From positions 41,001 to 105,000 of the forward strand of contig VFIW01000095.1 of the NCBI GenBank assembly GCA_006386115.1: a stretch of 64,000 bases of DNA, written 5' to 3'. The position numbers and the translations under genes were made by a program. Within the stretch, counting starts at the first letter, position 1. Every line of letters starts with the position of its first letter. The notes beneath the pieces are model-generated. The model was not told the origin of the DNA. It saw nothing but the letters and a program-made list of their open reading frames with translations, and searched no databases. The stretch is from Globisporangium splendens (lineage: Eukaryota; Oomycota; Peronosporomycetes; Pythiales; Pythiaceae). Positions 28,316 to 39,450 of the stretch are shown in pieces.

Positions 28316-30286
28316 TTCGAGGTGCATTTTGATCACGTGGATAATCCACAAGAGTCGGCGTCCAAACAAGCGTCCACAACAGATGGACAACTCGTCTCCC
28401 TCGGAGAACTCTTCTCCTACGCTGACAGCACCGACAAGCTGCTCATGCTTGCAGGTACGATCGGTGCACTCGGCGCTGGACTCACACAGCCACTGCAGAT
28501 CGTTCTCCTTGGCGATACAATCAACTCGTTCAACCCAGCGACTCCACTGGATCCCGCGGACATGCGCGACGACATCAACCGCGCGTCGCTCAACTTTGTG
28601 ATCCTCGGACTCTGTGTCATCGTTGCGGGTTTCTTCCAGGTCGCGTGCTGGTCCATGACTGCGTCGCGCCAGGCAAAGCGGATCCGCAGTGCCTATGTCA
28701 GCGCGATCATCACCAAGGAGATCGGCTGGTTTGATGTGAACGAGCCCATGCAACTCGCGACGCGAGTCGCAGACTCTACTGTCACCATCCAGGAAGGCAT
28801 GGGTCGTAAGGTCGGCGATGGGCTTCAGTTCTTCTCGATGGCGTTCTCCGGCATCACCATTGGTCTCATCAAAGGTTGGGAACTGGCACTGGTCCTGCTC
28901 GCGTTCACTCCTTTCATTGCGTTCACGGCGTATCTGGCGATGAAAGTGCTCTCGACAGCAACGCAGTCAGGCATTGAGTCCTACGGGAAAGCTGGTGCCA
29001 TCGCCCAGGAATCGCTCAGCAACATCCGCACGGTACACATGTTCAACTCAGTCGACCACTTCGTCAAGAAATATGAAGCTACGCTCGGGTTCTCGACTAA
29101 AGCTGGTATCAAGAAGGGTTTTGCGGTTGGATGGGGGACTGGGCTGATGTTTTTCACGGTCTTCTGCACGTACGCCTGCGGCTTGTTCTACGGTGCAGTG
29201 AAAGTGGCAAACGACCGACTCGATGGAAACAACTGCGTTGGGAGTGGCTGTTATGACGGTGGACGAGTTCTGACGGTGTTCTTTGCGGTCATCATGGGTG
29301 CGATGGCTCTCGGTCAAGCCGGACCAAGTGTCCAAGCTATCTTCTCCGCTCGTGCCGCTGCCTACGACGTGTTTGAAGTCATCAAGCGCAAATCTCTCAT
29401 CGACCCGCTGAGTGACGACGGCAAGAAACTTGAGACAGTCACGGGTGCAATTGAGATCGACAGCGTATCGTTCGCGTACCCATCACGACCTGAGGTCATG
29501 GTATGCAAGAACTACTCACTCAACATCAAGGCAGGCGAGACCGTGGCTCTTGTTGGCCCAAGTGGTAGTGGCAAGAGCACGATCGTGTCGCTGCTCGAGC
29601 GATTCTACGATCCGCTGAGTGGCTCCGTGAAGGTCGATGGCGTCGATGTCCGAGAGCTGAACGTGAAGTGGTTGCGCGAGCAAGTGGGTCTCGTTGGCCA
29701 GGAGCCGTCGCTCTTCGCGACGTCCATCATGGAGAACATCCGCTACGGAGCACCGTCGGCCACGGACGACCAAGTGATCGAAGCCGCCAAGATGGCCAAC
29801 GCGTACAACTTCATCAAGGAGTTCCCTCAGGGGTTCAACACGGAAGTGGGCGAGCGTGGCACTCAGCTGTCGGGCGGTCAGAAGCAGCGCATCGCCATCG
29901 CTCGAGCCATTATCAAGAACCCGCCGATCCTGTTGCTGGATGAAGCCACGAGTGCGCTTGATACGGAGAGCGAGCGCATCGTGCAGGAATCGCTGGATAG
30001 TCTGCTGGCGGCGTCCAAGCGCACGACCATCATCGTGGCGCATCGCCTGTCGACGATTCGTAATGCGGACCGCATCGCTGTGCACAGTGGCGGGTCGATT
30101 GTGGAGATTGGTTCGCACGACGAGCTGATGGGTCTTCCAAATGGTCACTACCGGATGCTCGTGGAAGCGCAGAATCGGTCGCAGCGTGGCGAGCTAGACG
30201 AAGAATTCGACCACTATGTGAGCGCAAATGCGTCAGCCAGTACCGACCGCCAGCGTTCCAGCTCCTACTTGAGCGTGAATGCGTGA
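28316..30286 (+). pseudogene. ABC2: inverted half copy of ABC1 (TMD1 + NBD1)
   Basis: It matches residues about 31-675 of ABC1 with only about three amino-acid changes, on the opposite strand. Homology starts within the N-terminal sequence (EVHFDHVDNPQE) and ends in the linker after RQRSSS, followed by a short unrelated tail and a stop. The frame is open upstream to about 28196 but has no ATG; the first in-frame ATG is at 28445, inside the first transmembrane region. NBD1 is complete with Walker A, signature and Walker B. Most likely it is a truncated duplicate; a functional half transporter is possible if an upstream exon supplies a start. Confidence 0.8.
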
Positions 30287-30651
30287 TTTTTCTCTTGCAG
30301 AGGAGATTGGAGAGTGACACGTTCAGTCGACTGCATTGTCACGATGCAATCCTGCTGGCGATCCTGAAGTGAGATCCTGTTGGTTTTCGCCAGCCAATCC
30401 ACGAGTCGTATTCATGTCGTAATCAGCCAATGAAAGCGCGGCATTTCTGGACTAATCGATCCATACCAGAGTGATGGTCAATTTGTTGCATCGCACAACC
30501 AAAGAAAATTAAAGAAAGCAGTCGCCTATCATATTTGAGAAGCTAAATTCAACACACAAAGTGGCCACTATACCAAATTCAAAAGTCAAGTTGGACCACT
30601 CTGAACTGGACGCAGTAACTCGTCGCACTGCCACACATCTTCACCTGCCGA
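30287..30651. other. Convergent spacer between ABC2 and ABC3
   Basis: 365 bp between two converging coding regions. I see no gene or clear repeat, apart from a short ATTG...CAAT palindrome near 30335. Confidence 0.5.
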
Positions 30652-33600
30652 TTACTGCCCACCCATCTGACGCGACACGAGCGACTTGTAGATCCCGCCA
30701 GGCACGCGCATCAGCTCGTCGTGCGTGCCCTGCTCCACGATCGCGCCGTCCTGCGTCACGGCGATCACGTCCGCGTTGCGGATCGTCGACAGCCGGTGCG
30801 CCACGATGATCGTCGTGCGCTGCTTGGACGCCAGCAGTCGGTCCAGAGACTCCTGCACCACGCGCTCGCTCTCGTTGTCCAGCGCACTCGTGGCTTCGTC
30901 CAGCAGCAGCACCTCCGGGTCGCGCAGGATGGCTCTCGCGATGGCGATGCGCTGCTTCTGACCGCCCGACACCTGCGCGCCGCGGTCGCCCACGTCCGTG
31001 TCAAAGCCGTTCGGGAAGTTGTTGATAAAGTCGAACGCGTTGGCTTTCTTGGCCGCGTCCATCACCTCCTCACGAGTGGCACCTGGTTTGCCCATGGCGA
31101 TGTTCTCGGCGATCGTGCCGGCGAACAGCACGGGCTCCTGGCTCACCAGCGAGATGCGCTCGCGCACCCACGGCAAGCTGAGGTCGCGCAGGTCAGTGCC
31201 GTCGAGCGTGACGGTGCCGGAAGTGGGGTCGTAGAAGCGCTCGAGGAGCGAGATGGCCGTGCTCTTGCCGCTTCCACTCGCACCCACGAGCGCCACGGTT
31301 TGTCCGCGCGCGATCTTGAGGCTGTAGTTCTTGTAGATCTGTGCGTCGGGACGAGACGGGTAGGTGAACGTCAGGTTCTTGAACTCGATGTCGCCGTTGA
31401 CGTGAGGAAGCACAATGCCAGTGGACGACGTGGAGTCGATTTCTGGCACGCGGTCGATGATCTTGAACACACGGTTGGCAGCCTTTTTCGCCTTTGCGCC
31501 GTCTGTCGCATTCTGTGCCGCCATTCCCACCGCAAATGTACTCAACATGATCACCATAATGACCATAAACATGTCTTGAAAGGTAATCGTTCCTTTCGAG
31601 ACCCACTTGCCGCCGAGCCAGAAGAGAAACGACATGTTCATAAACATCACGCCCTGTGAGAACCCAAATGCTGCACCGCCGATAATTCCGACTCTCGTAT
31701 CAGCTTGCTTCGACACATTCAAATACCCGACGTACGCTCCGTTCACTGCTTTCTCCATGCTAAGCGACGCGACCGTGCGAATGGACCCGATTGCCTCCGA
31801 GAGCAACGATCCTGCAGCCGTGTCTGCGTCATTGTTCTTTTTGTTCTTGTTACTTCCGCTCATCTGCTGTGCCTGCACGTACGACGAGCACATGAGGATC
31901 GGCGACGTGCCGAGGAGAGCAAGCGTCATTTGCCAGCTGAAGTAGAACGCGATGCCAAAGCCAATGCCTAGTGTGGTCAGGTTGACGAGGCCCTGGTTCA
32001 GCGTATCCGAGGTCATCGCTTGCAGGATCGCAGAGTCCGTCGCGAGTCGCGATACCAATGCGCCGGACGAGTTCTCGTCCAAGTCAAACCAGCCGATCTC
32101 TTGACGCAGCATGGCACTAAACGTCGCCAGTCGGACGCGCGCGACCAGTTTTTGAGACGCGACCGCAAACCCATAGTGCTGCATGATGATAGAGAAACAG
32201 AAAATGATTCCGAGCCCGATGAACCCCAAGGACCAGTACCTCGCATCGCGCAGCATCTCATGCTTCGTGATGTTGTCTTTGAAGAAGAGAACCGTCACTT
32301 TGGTCAAGAGGATGCCCCACACAGGGAACACCGACGCATTCAGGATCGCTCCGAAAGCACCCATGACGAGAAACTTCCACTCGGGTGTACTCATCTTCCA
32401 GATGCGGAGCATCGGCACTTGGGGGACAGGACCGTTGTCATCATCATTGACTACTTCGTTGTCGCGTTTATGTCGCAGATCTTCTTTCTCGTGGAGACTG
32501 ATCTTGCTGGTGCTTCGCTTGGAGAACGACCCAGATCGTTGTCTGTCCTCGCCAGAAGCAACACTACTACTGTCCATTGTGAGATCGACCACCGACTGCT
32601 CCATCTCGTCGTTTTGCGACCGATTCTGCGCTTCCACGAGCATCCGGTAGTGACCATTTGGAAGACCCATCAGCACGTCGTGCGAACCAATCTCCACAAT
32701 CGACCCGCCACTGTGCACAGCGATGCGGTCCGCATTACGAATCGTCGACAGGCGATGCGCCACGATGATGGTCGTGCGCTTGGACGCCGCCAGCAGACTA
32801 TCCAGCGATTCCTGCACGATGCGCTCGCTCTCCGTATCAAGCGCACTCGTGGCTTCATCCAGCAACAGGATCGGCGGGTTCTTGATAATGGCTCTCGCGA
32901 TGGCGATGCGCTGCTTCTGGCCGCCCGACAGCTGGGTGCCACGCTCGCCCACTTCCGTATTGAACCCCTGAGGGAATTCCTTGATGAAGTTGTACGCGTT
33001 GGCCATCTTGGCGGCTTCGATCACTTGGTCGTCCGTAGCCGACGGTGCTCCGTAGCGGATGTTCTCCATGATGGACGTCGCGAAGAGTGACGGCTCCTGG
33101 CCAACGAGACCCACTTGCTCGCGCAACCACTTCACGTTCAGCTCTCGAACATCGACGCCATCGACCTTCACAGAGCCGCTCAGCGGATCGTAGAATCGCT
33201 CGAGCAGCGACACGATCGTGCTCTTTCCACTGCCACTTGGGCCGACGAGAGCCACGGTCTCGCCTGCCTTGATATTGAGTGAGTAGTTCTTGCACACCAT
33301 GACCTCAGGTCATGATGGGTACGCGAATGATACGCTGTCGATCTCAATTGCACCCGTGACTGTCTCAAGTTTCTTGCCGTCGTCACTCAGCGGATCGATG
33401 AGCGATTTGCGCTTGATGACTTCAAACACGTCGTAGGCAGCCGCACGGGCCGAGAAAATCGCTTGGACACTTGGTCTGGCTTGGCCGAGCGCCATGGCGC
33501 CCATGATGACAGCGAAGAACACTGTCAGCACATGCCCGCCGTCGTAGCATCCATTACCAGAGCATGTGTTTCCATCGAGGTGGCTGTTTGACACTTTTAA

Positions 33601-34599
33601 CGCGCCATAGAACATGCCACACGCATAGGTGCAGAACACGGTGAAAAACACGACACCCGTGCCGGCGCCGACGGCGAAACCCTTCTTGATCCCAGCCTTG
33701 GTGGAGAAGCCGAGCGCGCTTTCGTATTTCTGGATAAAGTGGTCGACTGAGTTGAACATGTGCACCGTGCGGACGTTGCTGAGCGATTCCTGGGCGATGG
33801 CGCCAGCTTTCCCGTACGACTCGATGCCCGATTGTGTCGCGACAGAGAGCACTTTCATTGCGAGAAACGCTGTGAACGCGATAAACGGCGTGAATGCGAG
33901 CAAGATGAGAGCGAGCTCCCAGCCTTTGATGAGACCGATCGTGATGCCCGAGAACGCCATGGAGAAAAAGTGCAGCCCGTCGCCGACCTTGCGACCCATA
34001 CCTTCCTGGACGGTCACGGTCGACTCGGCGACACGCGTGGACAGCTGCATGGGCTCGTTCACGTCAAACCATCCGATCTCCTTGGTGAGGATTGCGCTGA
34101 CGTAGGCGCTGCGGATGCGCTTTGCCTGGCGCGACGCCGTCATGGACCAGGCTGCAACCTGGATGAACCCAGCGACGATGACGGCGATGCCGACAAAGAC
34201 GAAGTTGAGCGCGACCTTGTTGATCGTGTTCTGCATCTCGTCGGCCGTGAGCGGTTTTGTCGGGTTAAACGAGTTGAGGATGTCACCAAAGAGCACGATC
34301 TGGATCGGCTGCGAGAGCCCCGCCGCGAGACCGCCCACGGTGCCCACTGCCATGAGCAGCTTGTCGGTCTTGTCGGCGTACGTGAAGAGCTCGAGGAGCG
34401 GCACGAGGCGGCCGTCGGTCGTCGATGGCTGCTTGGATGCCACCACGTCGTCTTCTGGTCGCTCGACCTGGGCGAATGCGACCTCGAGGCGATTCGCCGT
34501 CGGGTCGGCGCCTTGGACAGCGATCGCCTCGTCGGCAGCGGCGCGCGGCGTCTCGACGGCCACGAAAGACAGGTCGTCGTCGCCGAAGGCTGGCGCCAT
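30652..34599 (-). pseudogene. ABC3: ABCB/MDR-type full transporter with one internal TGA
   Basis: From the ATG at 34599 (MAPAFGDDDLSFVAVETP) the frame reads TMD1 and the first strand of NBD1, then meets TGA at 33310-33312. The same frame continues without further break to 30652, giving 1,316 codons in all including the internal and final stops. ABC1 has CGA (Arg) at that place, in SFAYPSRPEV. NBD1, TMD2 and NBD2 motifs downstream are all intact. The part from about 31487 to 30663 is apparently identical to ABC1, while TMD2 and the N-terminus are clearly diverged. As written only 429 aa of TMD1 would be made. It could be a nonsense allele, a base error, or a recoded stop. Confidence 0.85.
33310..33312 (-). 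other. In-frame TGA in ABC3 (CGA in ABC1)
   Basis: The codon lies a few residues before the NBD1 A-loop-to-Walker A segment. The change from CGA to TGA is a CpG transition. No other disruption is seen in the gene. Confidence 0.9.
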
Positions 34600-34965
34600 T
34601 ATAGAGCAAGCAGTAGAGGACGAAAGGCTGGTGCGCAGCACGAGGCAAAAACGAAAGTGACAGCCAGCCGATGCGGCGTTTGAAGATCGAAGTGTGCGGG
34701 GCGGCGCGACGTGCTTGGCTGAAGGAGGAGACCAGCTCCAATTGGCTCCAAACTGTGATTACGCGCGTGCTCCATAGCAAAAAAACATCTAAGAGTGAAG
34801 TTCAGTCTCTCGGAAATGGGAAGTTGGCGTGCGACTATGCATAATGCGGTTGCGTAACCGCTATTTTGGCAAATACGCGTTTTCAGGTTTTGCATTGTTG
34901 CATTGGTTGGAGTGCATCATACCAGTAATAAATAGCTGTGCGAGAGAAAAAAAATACCAAAATTG

Positions 34966-36620
34966 TCAGAGCGACTCGATCGGGATGTGCGGCGGCGAGT
35001 GCTCGGGGGAGCTGAACGCGTCGAGCTTCGATGCGCTCTGAGGTGCGCACTGCACTTTGAAGTCGCGTAAAAGCTGGAAGTGCGAGTGGATGCTGCCTGG
35101 TTCGCCACCATAGTACCTGAGAGCAACATGCATAATTAGACATCTCCACACTGCACACTCAATCGATTGCAACTCAAGAGCTACAACGTACATCTTTAGC
35201 TGCACGTCCATGTGGCAATGCCACATGCGACGGATGAACGCCTGGATCTCCTCCTTGATCCAGGGTCGGTCCTTGGACTCGTACTGGTACGGCGTCACGT
35301 GCACCACCAACTTGGTATTGCTATCAGGAAAGTAAAGAAGACCAAGAGTGTGAGTACTCGCTTCCTATCTACCACAAAGCCAACAAACTTGAATAAACCT
35401 GTAGTCATGGATGACTGACAGCGCTTTCTCGTTCAGGGGGACAACGCCTGGCTGGGATCCGTTGCCGCCATCCACCCAATGGATCGAGCAGACCTTGGAG
35501 AAGAAGTTGTGATACGTCGAGATGTCAGACAGCAGCTTTTCGCGGCGGTTGTTGGACTTGAAGCCTTCTCGTTTGCACACGGCGAGCTCTGTGATCAGTT
35601 GATTCAGGACGACCACACCCTTGCTGAACCCGACGAGGTGGACTGGAAGATCGATGCGTATAGTCACTGTACAAAAGACACCATGCAAGATGAGTTAGCA
35701 ACAACAATAAAACACACAAGCAGACGACAACACGTTGTGACAGTGCTTACCTTCTTGGTTGTATAATGTGTCGCGGACGTTCTGCATCAGCGCCAGCAAA
35801 TGGTTGATCGCGGACCCCGTGCTGGTGTCTACAAGCAAGTCAAAGCGTGGATGTGAGTGTGGGCTGACGCCTTCAATAACACACATTCACACATAAAGTT
35901 CAAGAATGCGCACATGAAGTGGCAGCGCCAAACTCGTTTCTGGAGGCGACAAAGTTGTCGAAGCAGCTGAACGCGTTCTGGTACAACTGCGACGGGCGGA
36001 ACACCCACACGTTGCTCTTGTCGCCAAATTTCTCCACCAGTCGCTCGGCGACGTGCTCGTACGCGTATTCGCTGAACTCGGAGAACGTGCTCGACATCCT
36101 GCAATAAGAGAATTTGTGTCAGTATGTTAATTTGCATTGCAAACTGGCGCAAATGCACACAATGCACGCAAAACAGTAGCAGAAGTACGTAGCACGTACA
36201 TGGCAGCTTCAAAGTCCTGGACGTCGCCCGGGAAGAAGAGCACGGTGCACGCGGCGTCCTTGGTGCCTGATACAAGCACTTCGTTCTTCCTGCGCACACA
36301 TTCCATGTACACTGAGTAAGTGGACAAACAAATAAAACACTGAATTTTCCTTTGACGCACCTGTTGGCGCGGCCGACGCTCAGCACGCGGTGCGTCTGTC
36401 GGTCATCGCTCGCGCTGCTGCTGCTACTGAGGATGTTGTTGCTGTCGGCAATATCATTGTTGCTGCTGCTGGTTTCCATAAAGCTATTGTTGCTGCCGGT
36501 GGCCGCAATGTCACTGTTGCACGGATCCTCTACAGCAATGTCATTGTTGCCGCCGGTGTCAAAGCCAGGTTTCGAGAGCGTTGTGTCGCGACTGCTCACC
36601 CGTCCGAACGCCGACGCCAT
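34966..36620 (-). CDS. C2orf69-like (UPF0565) protein, seven exons, 400 aa
   Basis: Seven exons can be joined by GT-AG introns with consistent phase: 36620-36361, 36289-36200, 36098-35914, 35870-35751, 35666-35399, 35320-35192 and 35116-34966, giving 400 aa. Motifs match the C2orf69 family: VLFFPGDVQDF, FSCFDNFV, LVGFSKGVVVLNQL (a GxSxG-like serine elbow), WVDGG and VHVTPYQYE. In animals this is a mitochondrial alpha/beta-hydrolase-like protein. The first exon is Ser/Asn-rich low complexity. An ATG five codons upstream (36635) would give 405 aa. The all-in-phase exon set supports an intact gene. Confidence 0.85.
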
Positions 36621-37261
36621 AATTCTCGCGAGCATTGGTGTCGAAGCCTGTATGTGGGTGTGCGTATTTGCGCGGGCGTTGGAGAGCGCGTGCTCGACAG
36701 ATCTTCCTGCGTGCGTCGTCTGGACCTTGTTCGAGTGTGTTTCTCAGCGTTTGTTTGGCGAGTCGCCGAGACGCCAACCAAAGGACAAAGTGGTGCTCCT
36801 TTTTTTTTCTTTCTTTCTCAAACACGTCATTCCGCACAAATCATCTGGACAGTGAGGCGTGTGATTGGCTAATATGAGAGTGTCAAACATATGATTGGTA
36901 GAAAGGAGAATGAGAGCATCTCCGAAACTTTCGTGAAACTGTAAGTTACACAATTCAGGCTTTCTGCAACCCTAAATTGGCAAGGGCTGCACATCAGCCA
37001 TATTTTGCATCCAACACATACTACTGAAATATGTTATTGAACATTTATTGACAACAGCTGCAGATTCCAATCAGCAAGATGGAACACACAGGTCACTCTC
37101 GGGTTGCATGATGCATCAGACTAATTTTGGCAACACAGTGCAAATTCCAAATAAAAAGGAGTGATGTCATCGTTTTAGAAAAGAAACGCAAACCAAAAGC
37201 AGCGATCGTCGTCAGTGGGGCAACCAACTACTTGGACCGACAAACTCACTTGAGGAAGCAC
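36621..37261. other. Intergenic, upstream of C2orf69-like gene
   Basis: About 640 bp without a believable gene. It contains several CCAAT-type sequences (GATTGGC, GATTGGT near 36860-36900). Presumed to hold the promoter of the gene on its left and the 3' end of the gene on its right. Confidence 0.4.
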
Positions 37262-38536
37262 CTAATTCTGAAGAGCTGTGATCGACACGAAGGCAGACTT
37301 CTCACTCGTGAACCGGCCTTTCACGCGCTGCCGCTTTGCCGCGCACGCCCGACGAGTGTCGGAAATGGACGCGTCAGGCTCCTTCGGCACAAACGAGCGC
37401 GTCTTCCGCTTCTCTTTCCACCTCTCCACGCGGTCTTCACGAGAAAGACCAGCGAGCTGCGGCGGACCGACGAGGAAGGCGGACGGAGGACCCGCAAGAA
37501 GCTGGGAAGACGAACCGGCGCCATGCGCGACGAATGGCCTAGACAATACTGGTCTGTTGAAACCTGCTGCTCCTGCTCGCCCCTCGATGCGGACTGCAAA
37601 CTTTGGCACGAAAATACGCGAGTCAACTTGCTCCGTCTTCGCCTGAATCGGAGCAGGCTGAACCACCGGCGCGTCTTCTCTTCGTTCGAGTTCCGAAAAC
37701 AGACTCGACATATTGTCAACTTCAAGGGAATCAATCCAATCTGAAGTCTCTTTCCGAACGCTCACGGTAGGAGCCGTCGGAACGCTTGCTTCAATCAACT
37801 GGGTTTCACTCTCTGCTGCCAACGACGAGAAAACATCAGCCACAAAGTCGATGTTATCTGCATCCTCTTGATCCTTCTCGACTTGGTCGTCACTTGGCTC
37901 TTCAGGACTAGCCTCCTCCAGCGCCGAGAACACAGCAGACAATGCGTCAATATTGGCCGCATCGCTGACATCCTCGGTCTTGTCACTGTCAACGCTTTCA
38001 GCTTGTTCCAAAAAGCTAAAAAGCCCCGACACGTCGTCCACGTTTCTGGCGTCGTCCACGTCTTCATCCTTAGTTGCCAAACTGCTACTGACGTGCTCCA
38101 GCGTCGTAAACACGTCGCTGATCTCTTCCACATTCAGCGCATCCTCGTCTTCGATAAACACGCTGAAGTCCACACCAACATCTTCATTCTCAATGTGCGT
38201 GAGCAACTCGCTCAGGTCATCGACGTTCGTCGAGTCTTCCACGTCACCACAATCACTTTTTTGTTGCTTTTCTTTCATCCACTCCATCACTCCAGTTGGG
38301 CCGCCACTCACGTGGTAGCCCGAGACCCTGGAAGTATCGCTCACAACGGAACAGTCGTAGTCCAAATTCCATTGCAGAGGCGTCCGACTGCTTGCATTGT
38401 CCGCGACGCGCGAGGCTTCGCAGGGTTTCAACAAGGTCCTTAGACCCTGTTGATCTGTCCCCCATGGGACAGCACGGATAGGTTCATCTTGAATCGATGA
38501 ACCACGTAAGATAGTTGAGCTCGAGTAAAGGTGCAC
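37262..38536 (-). CDS. CCT-domain protein with six internal acidic repeats
   Basis: The C-terminal 45 residues (about 370-415) fit a CCT domain: REDRVERWKEKRKTR...RRACAAKRQRVKGRF, the basic nuclear-localising motif named after CONSTANS, CO-like and TOC1. Upstream are six related units of roughly 35-45 aa with the pattern N-V/I-D-x-(V/I/L)-S-x-L/V-F-S-x-L-E (NVDDLSELLTHIE, NVEEISDVFTTLE, NVDDVSGLFSFLE, NIDALSAVFSALE, NIDFVADVFSSLA, EVDNMSSLFSELE). The listed start is a GTG; the frame is open further upstream and the first ATG is about 80 codons in, so the true start is probably in an upstream exon. Probable nuclear regulator. Confidence 0.75.
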   Translation of the reverse strand: MHLYSSSTILRGSSIQDEPIRAVPWGTDQQGLRTLLKPCEASRVADNASSRTPLQWNLDYDCSVVSDTSRVSGYHVSGGPTGVMEWMKEKQQKSDCGDVEDSTNVDDLSELLTHIENEDVGVDFSVFIEDEDALNVEEISDVFTTLEHVSSSLATKDEDVDDARNVDDVSGLFSFLEQAESVDSDKTEDVSDAANIDALSAVFSALEEASPEEPSDDQVEKDQEDADNIDFVADVFSSLAAESETQLIEASVPTAPTVSVRKETSDWIDSLEVDNMSSLFSELERREDAPVVQPAPIQAKTEQVDSRIFVPKFAVRIEGRAGAAGFNRPVLSRPFVAHGAGSSSQLLAGPPSAFLVGPPQLAGLSREDRVERWKEKRKTRSFVPKEPDASISDTRRACAAKRQRVKGRFTSEKSAFVSITALQN

Positions 38537-39450
38537 ATCCTGGTAATTCTTCGGTTGGTAAAGACCGGAGGGGTGTTTGCTCAGAGTCGAAGCCTAGCGG
38601 GCGGCGCGAAGGAAAAGCGAGAAGGCGCGCACGAGTGTCGACAATGCGGCAGGTCGGCACTCAGACGGGCGCGGGAGCTTCTCTGCTTGACTAGCGCACG
38701 TGGGGGGCGTAGAGCGGAGAACGCGGCGGCTGGAGGGGCTTCGGGCAACTGGAAGCGCGAGCGATCGCTGCTGATCGAATTGGAAAGTGAGCACAAGAGC
38801 GCGATTGCTGCATTCCGCATTCTGTGGCGCACACCCGACGGTGAGAGGTCGCCCTCCTCCCCCAGACTCCTAACCGCAGCTGCTGGCTGTTTTTCTAAAC
38901 CCTGTTCTTTTAGAATACACTCTGTTAGTTTATCCATCTTTTCTTAAAAATCAGGCGAGTTGTATTGTGTTGAGATATATTCCTGTGCAAATGCATTTGA
39001 TGTGAACGAATGCAGAACCCTGGTAGGGGTGCGGTTCGATGAAGTGAGCAAAGTTGATGGTTTTCTAGTTCAGTGTACACGTACTCATATCTTCATACTG
39101 ATAGCAGCACAGAGTCTTTACATGTACTATTTTAAATATGCTTTGCCGATGTGAGTGAAGGTCTTGTATCACGCCTGTCGTGTGGGTTTGGCCAGCTGTG
39201 TCGCAACCCGCCAACCATTCATTCTCCTAAACCCGTTTACGGCACTGCGGTGACACAAGGCGTGTCATCGGATTCCTGGTTTTGAACCCATCGAGCTCAA
39301 GAAGAGAGCAGCATTGGCACAGTCTGTTGAAGCAAATTACCCATTGCACGTAGACCAACAACAACCTTGCAACAGTCAAAAACGCAACTACAATAGGCAT
39401 AAAAAAAAAAGAAAAGAGAATAATGACCATAGCGATATACCGAAGCGAGC
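38537..39450. other. Stretch without a supported gene
   Basis: A minus-strand frame at 38581-38937 has an ATG (MDKLTECILKEQG) and could be the first exon of the CCT gene, with a pyrimidine-rich CTAG acceptor near 38588. I could not find a convincing donor. Nothing else is seen. Confidence 0.35.
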
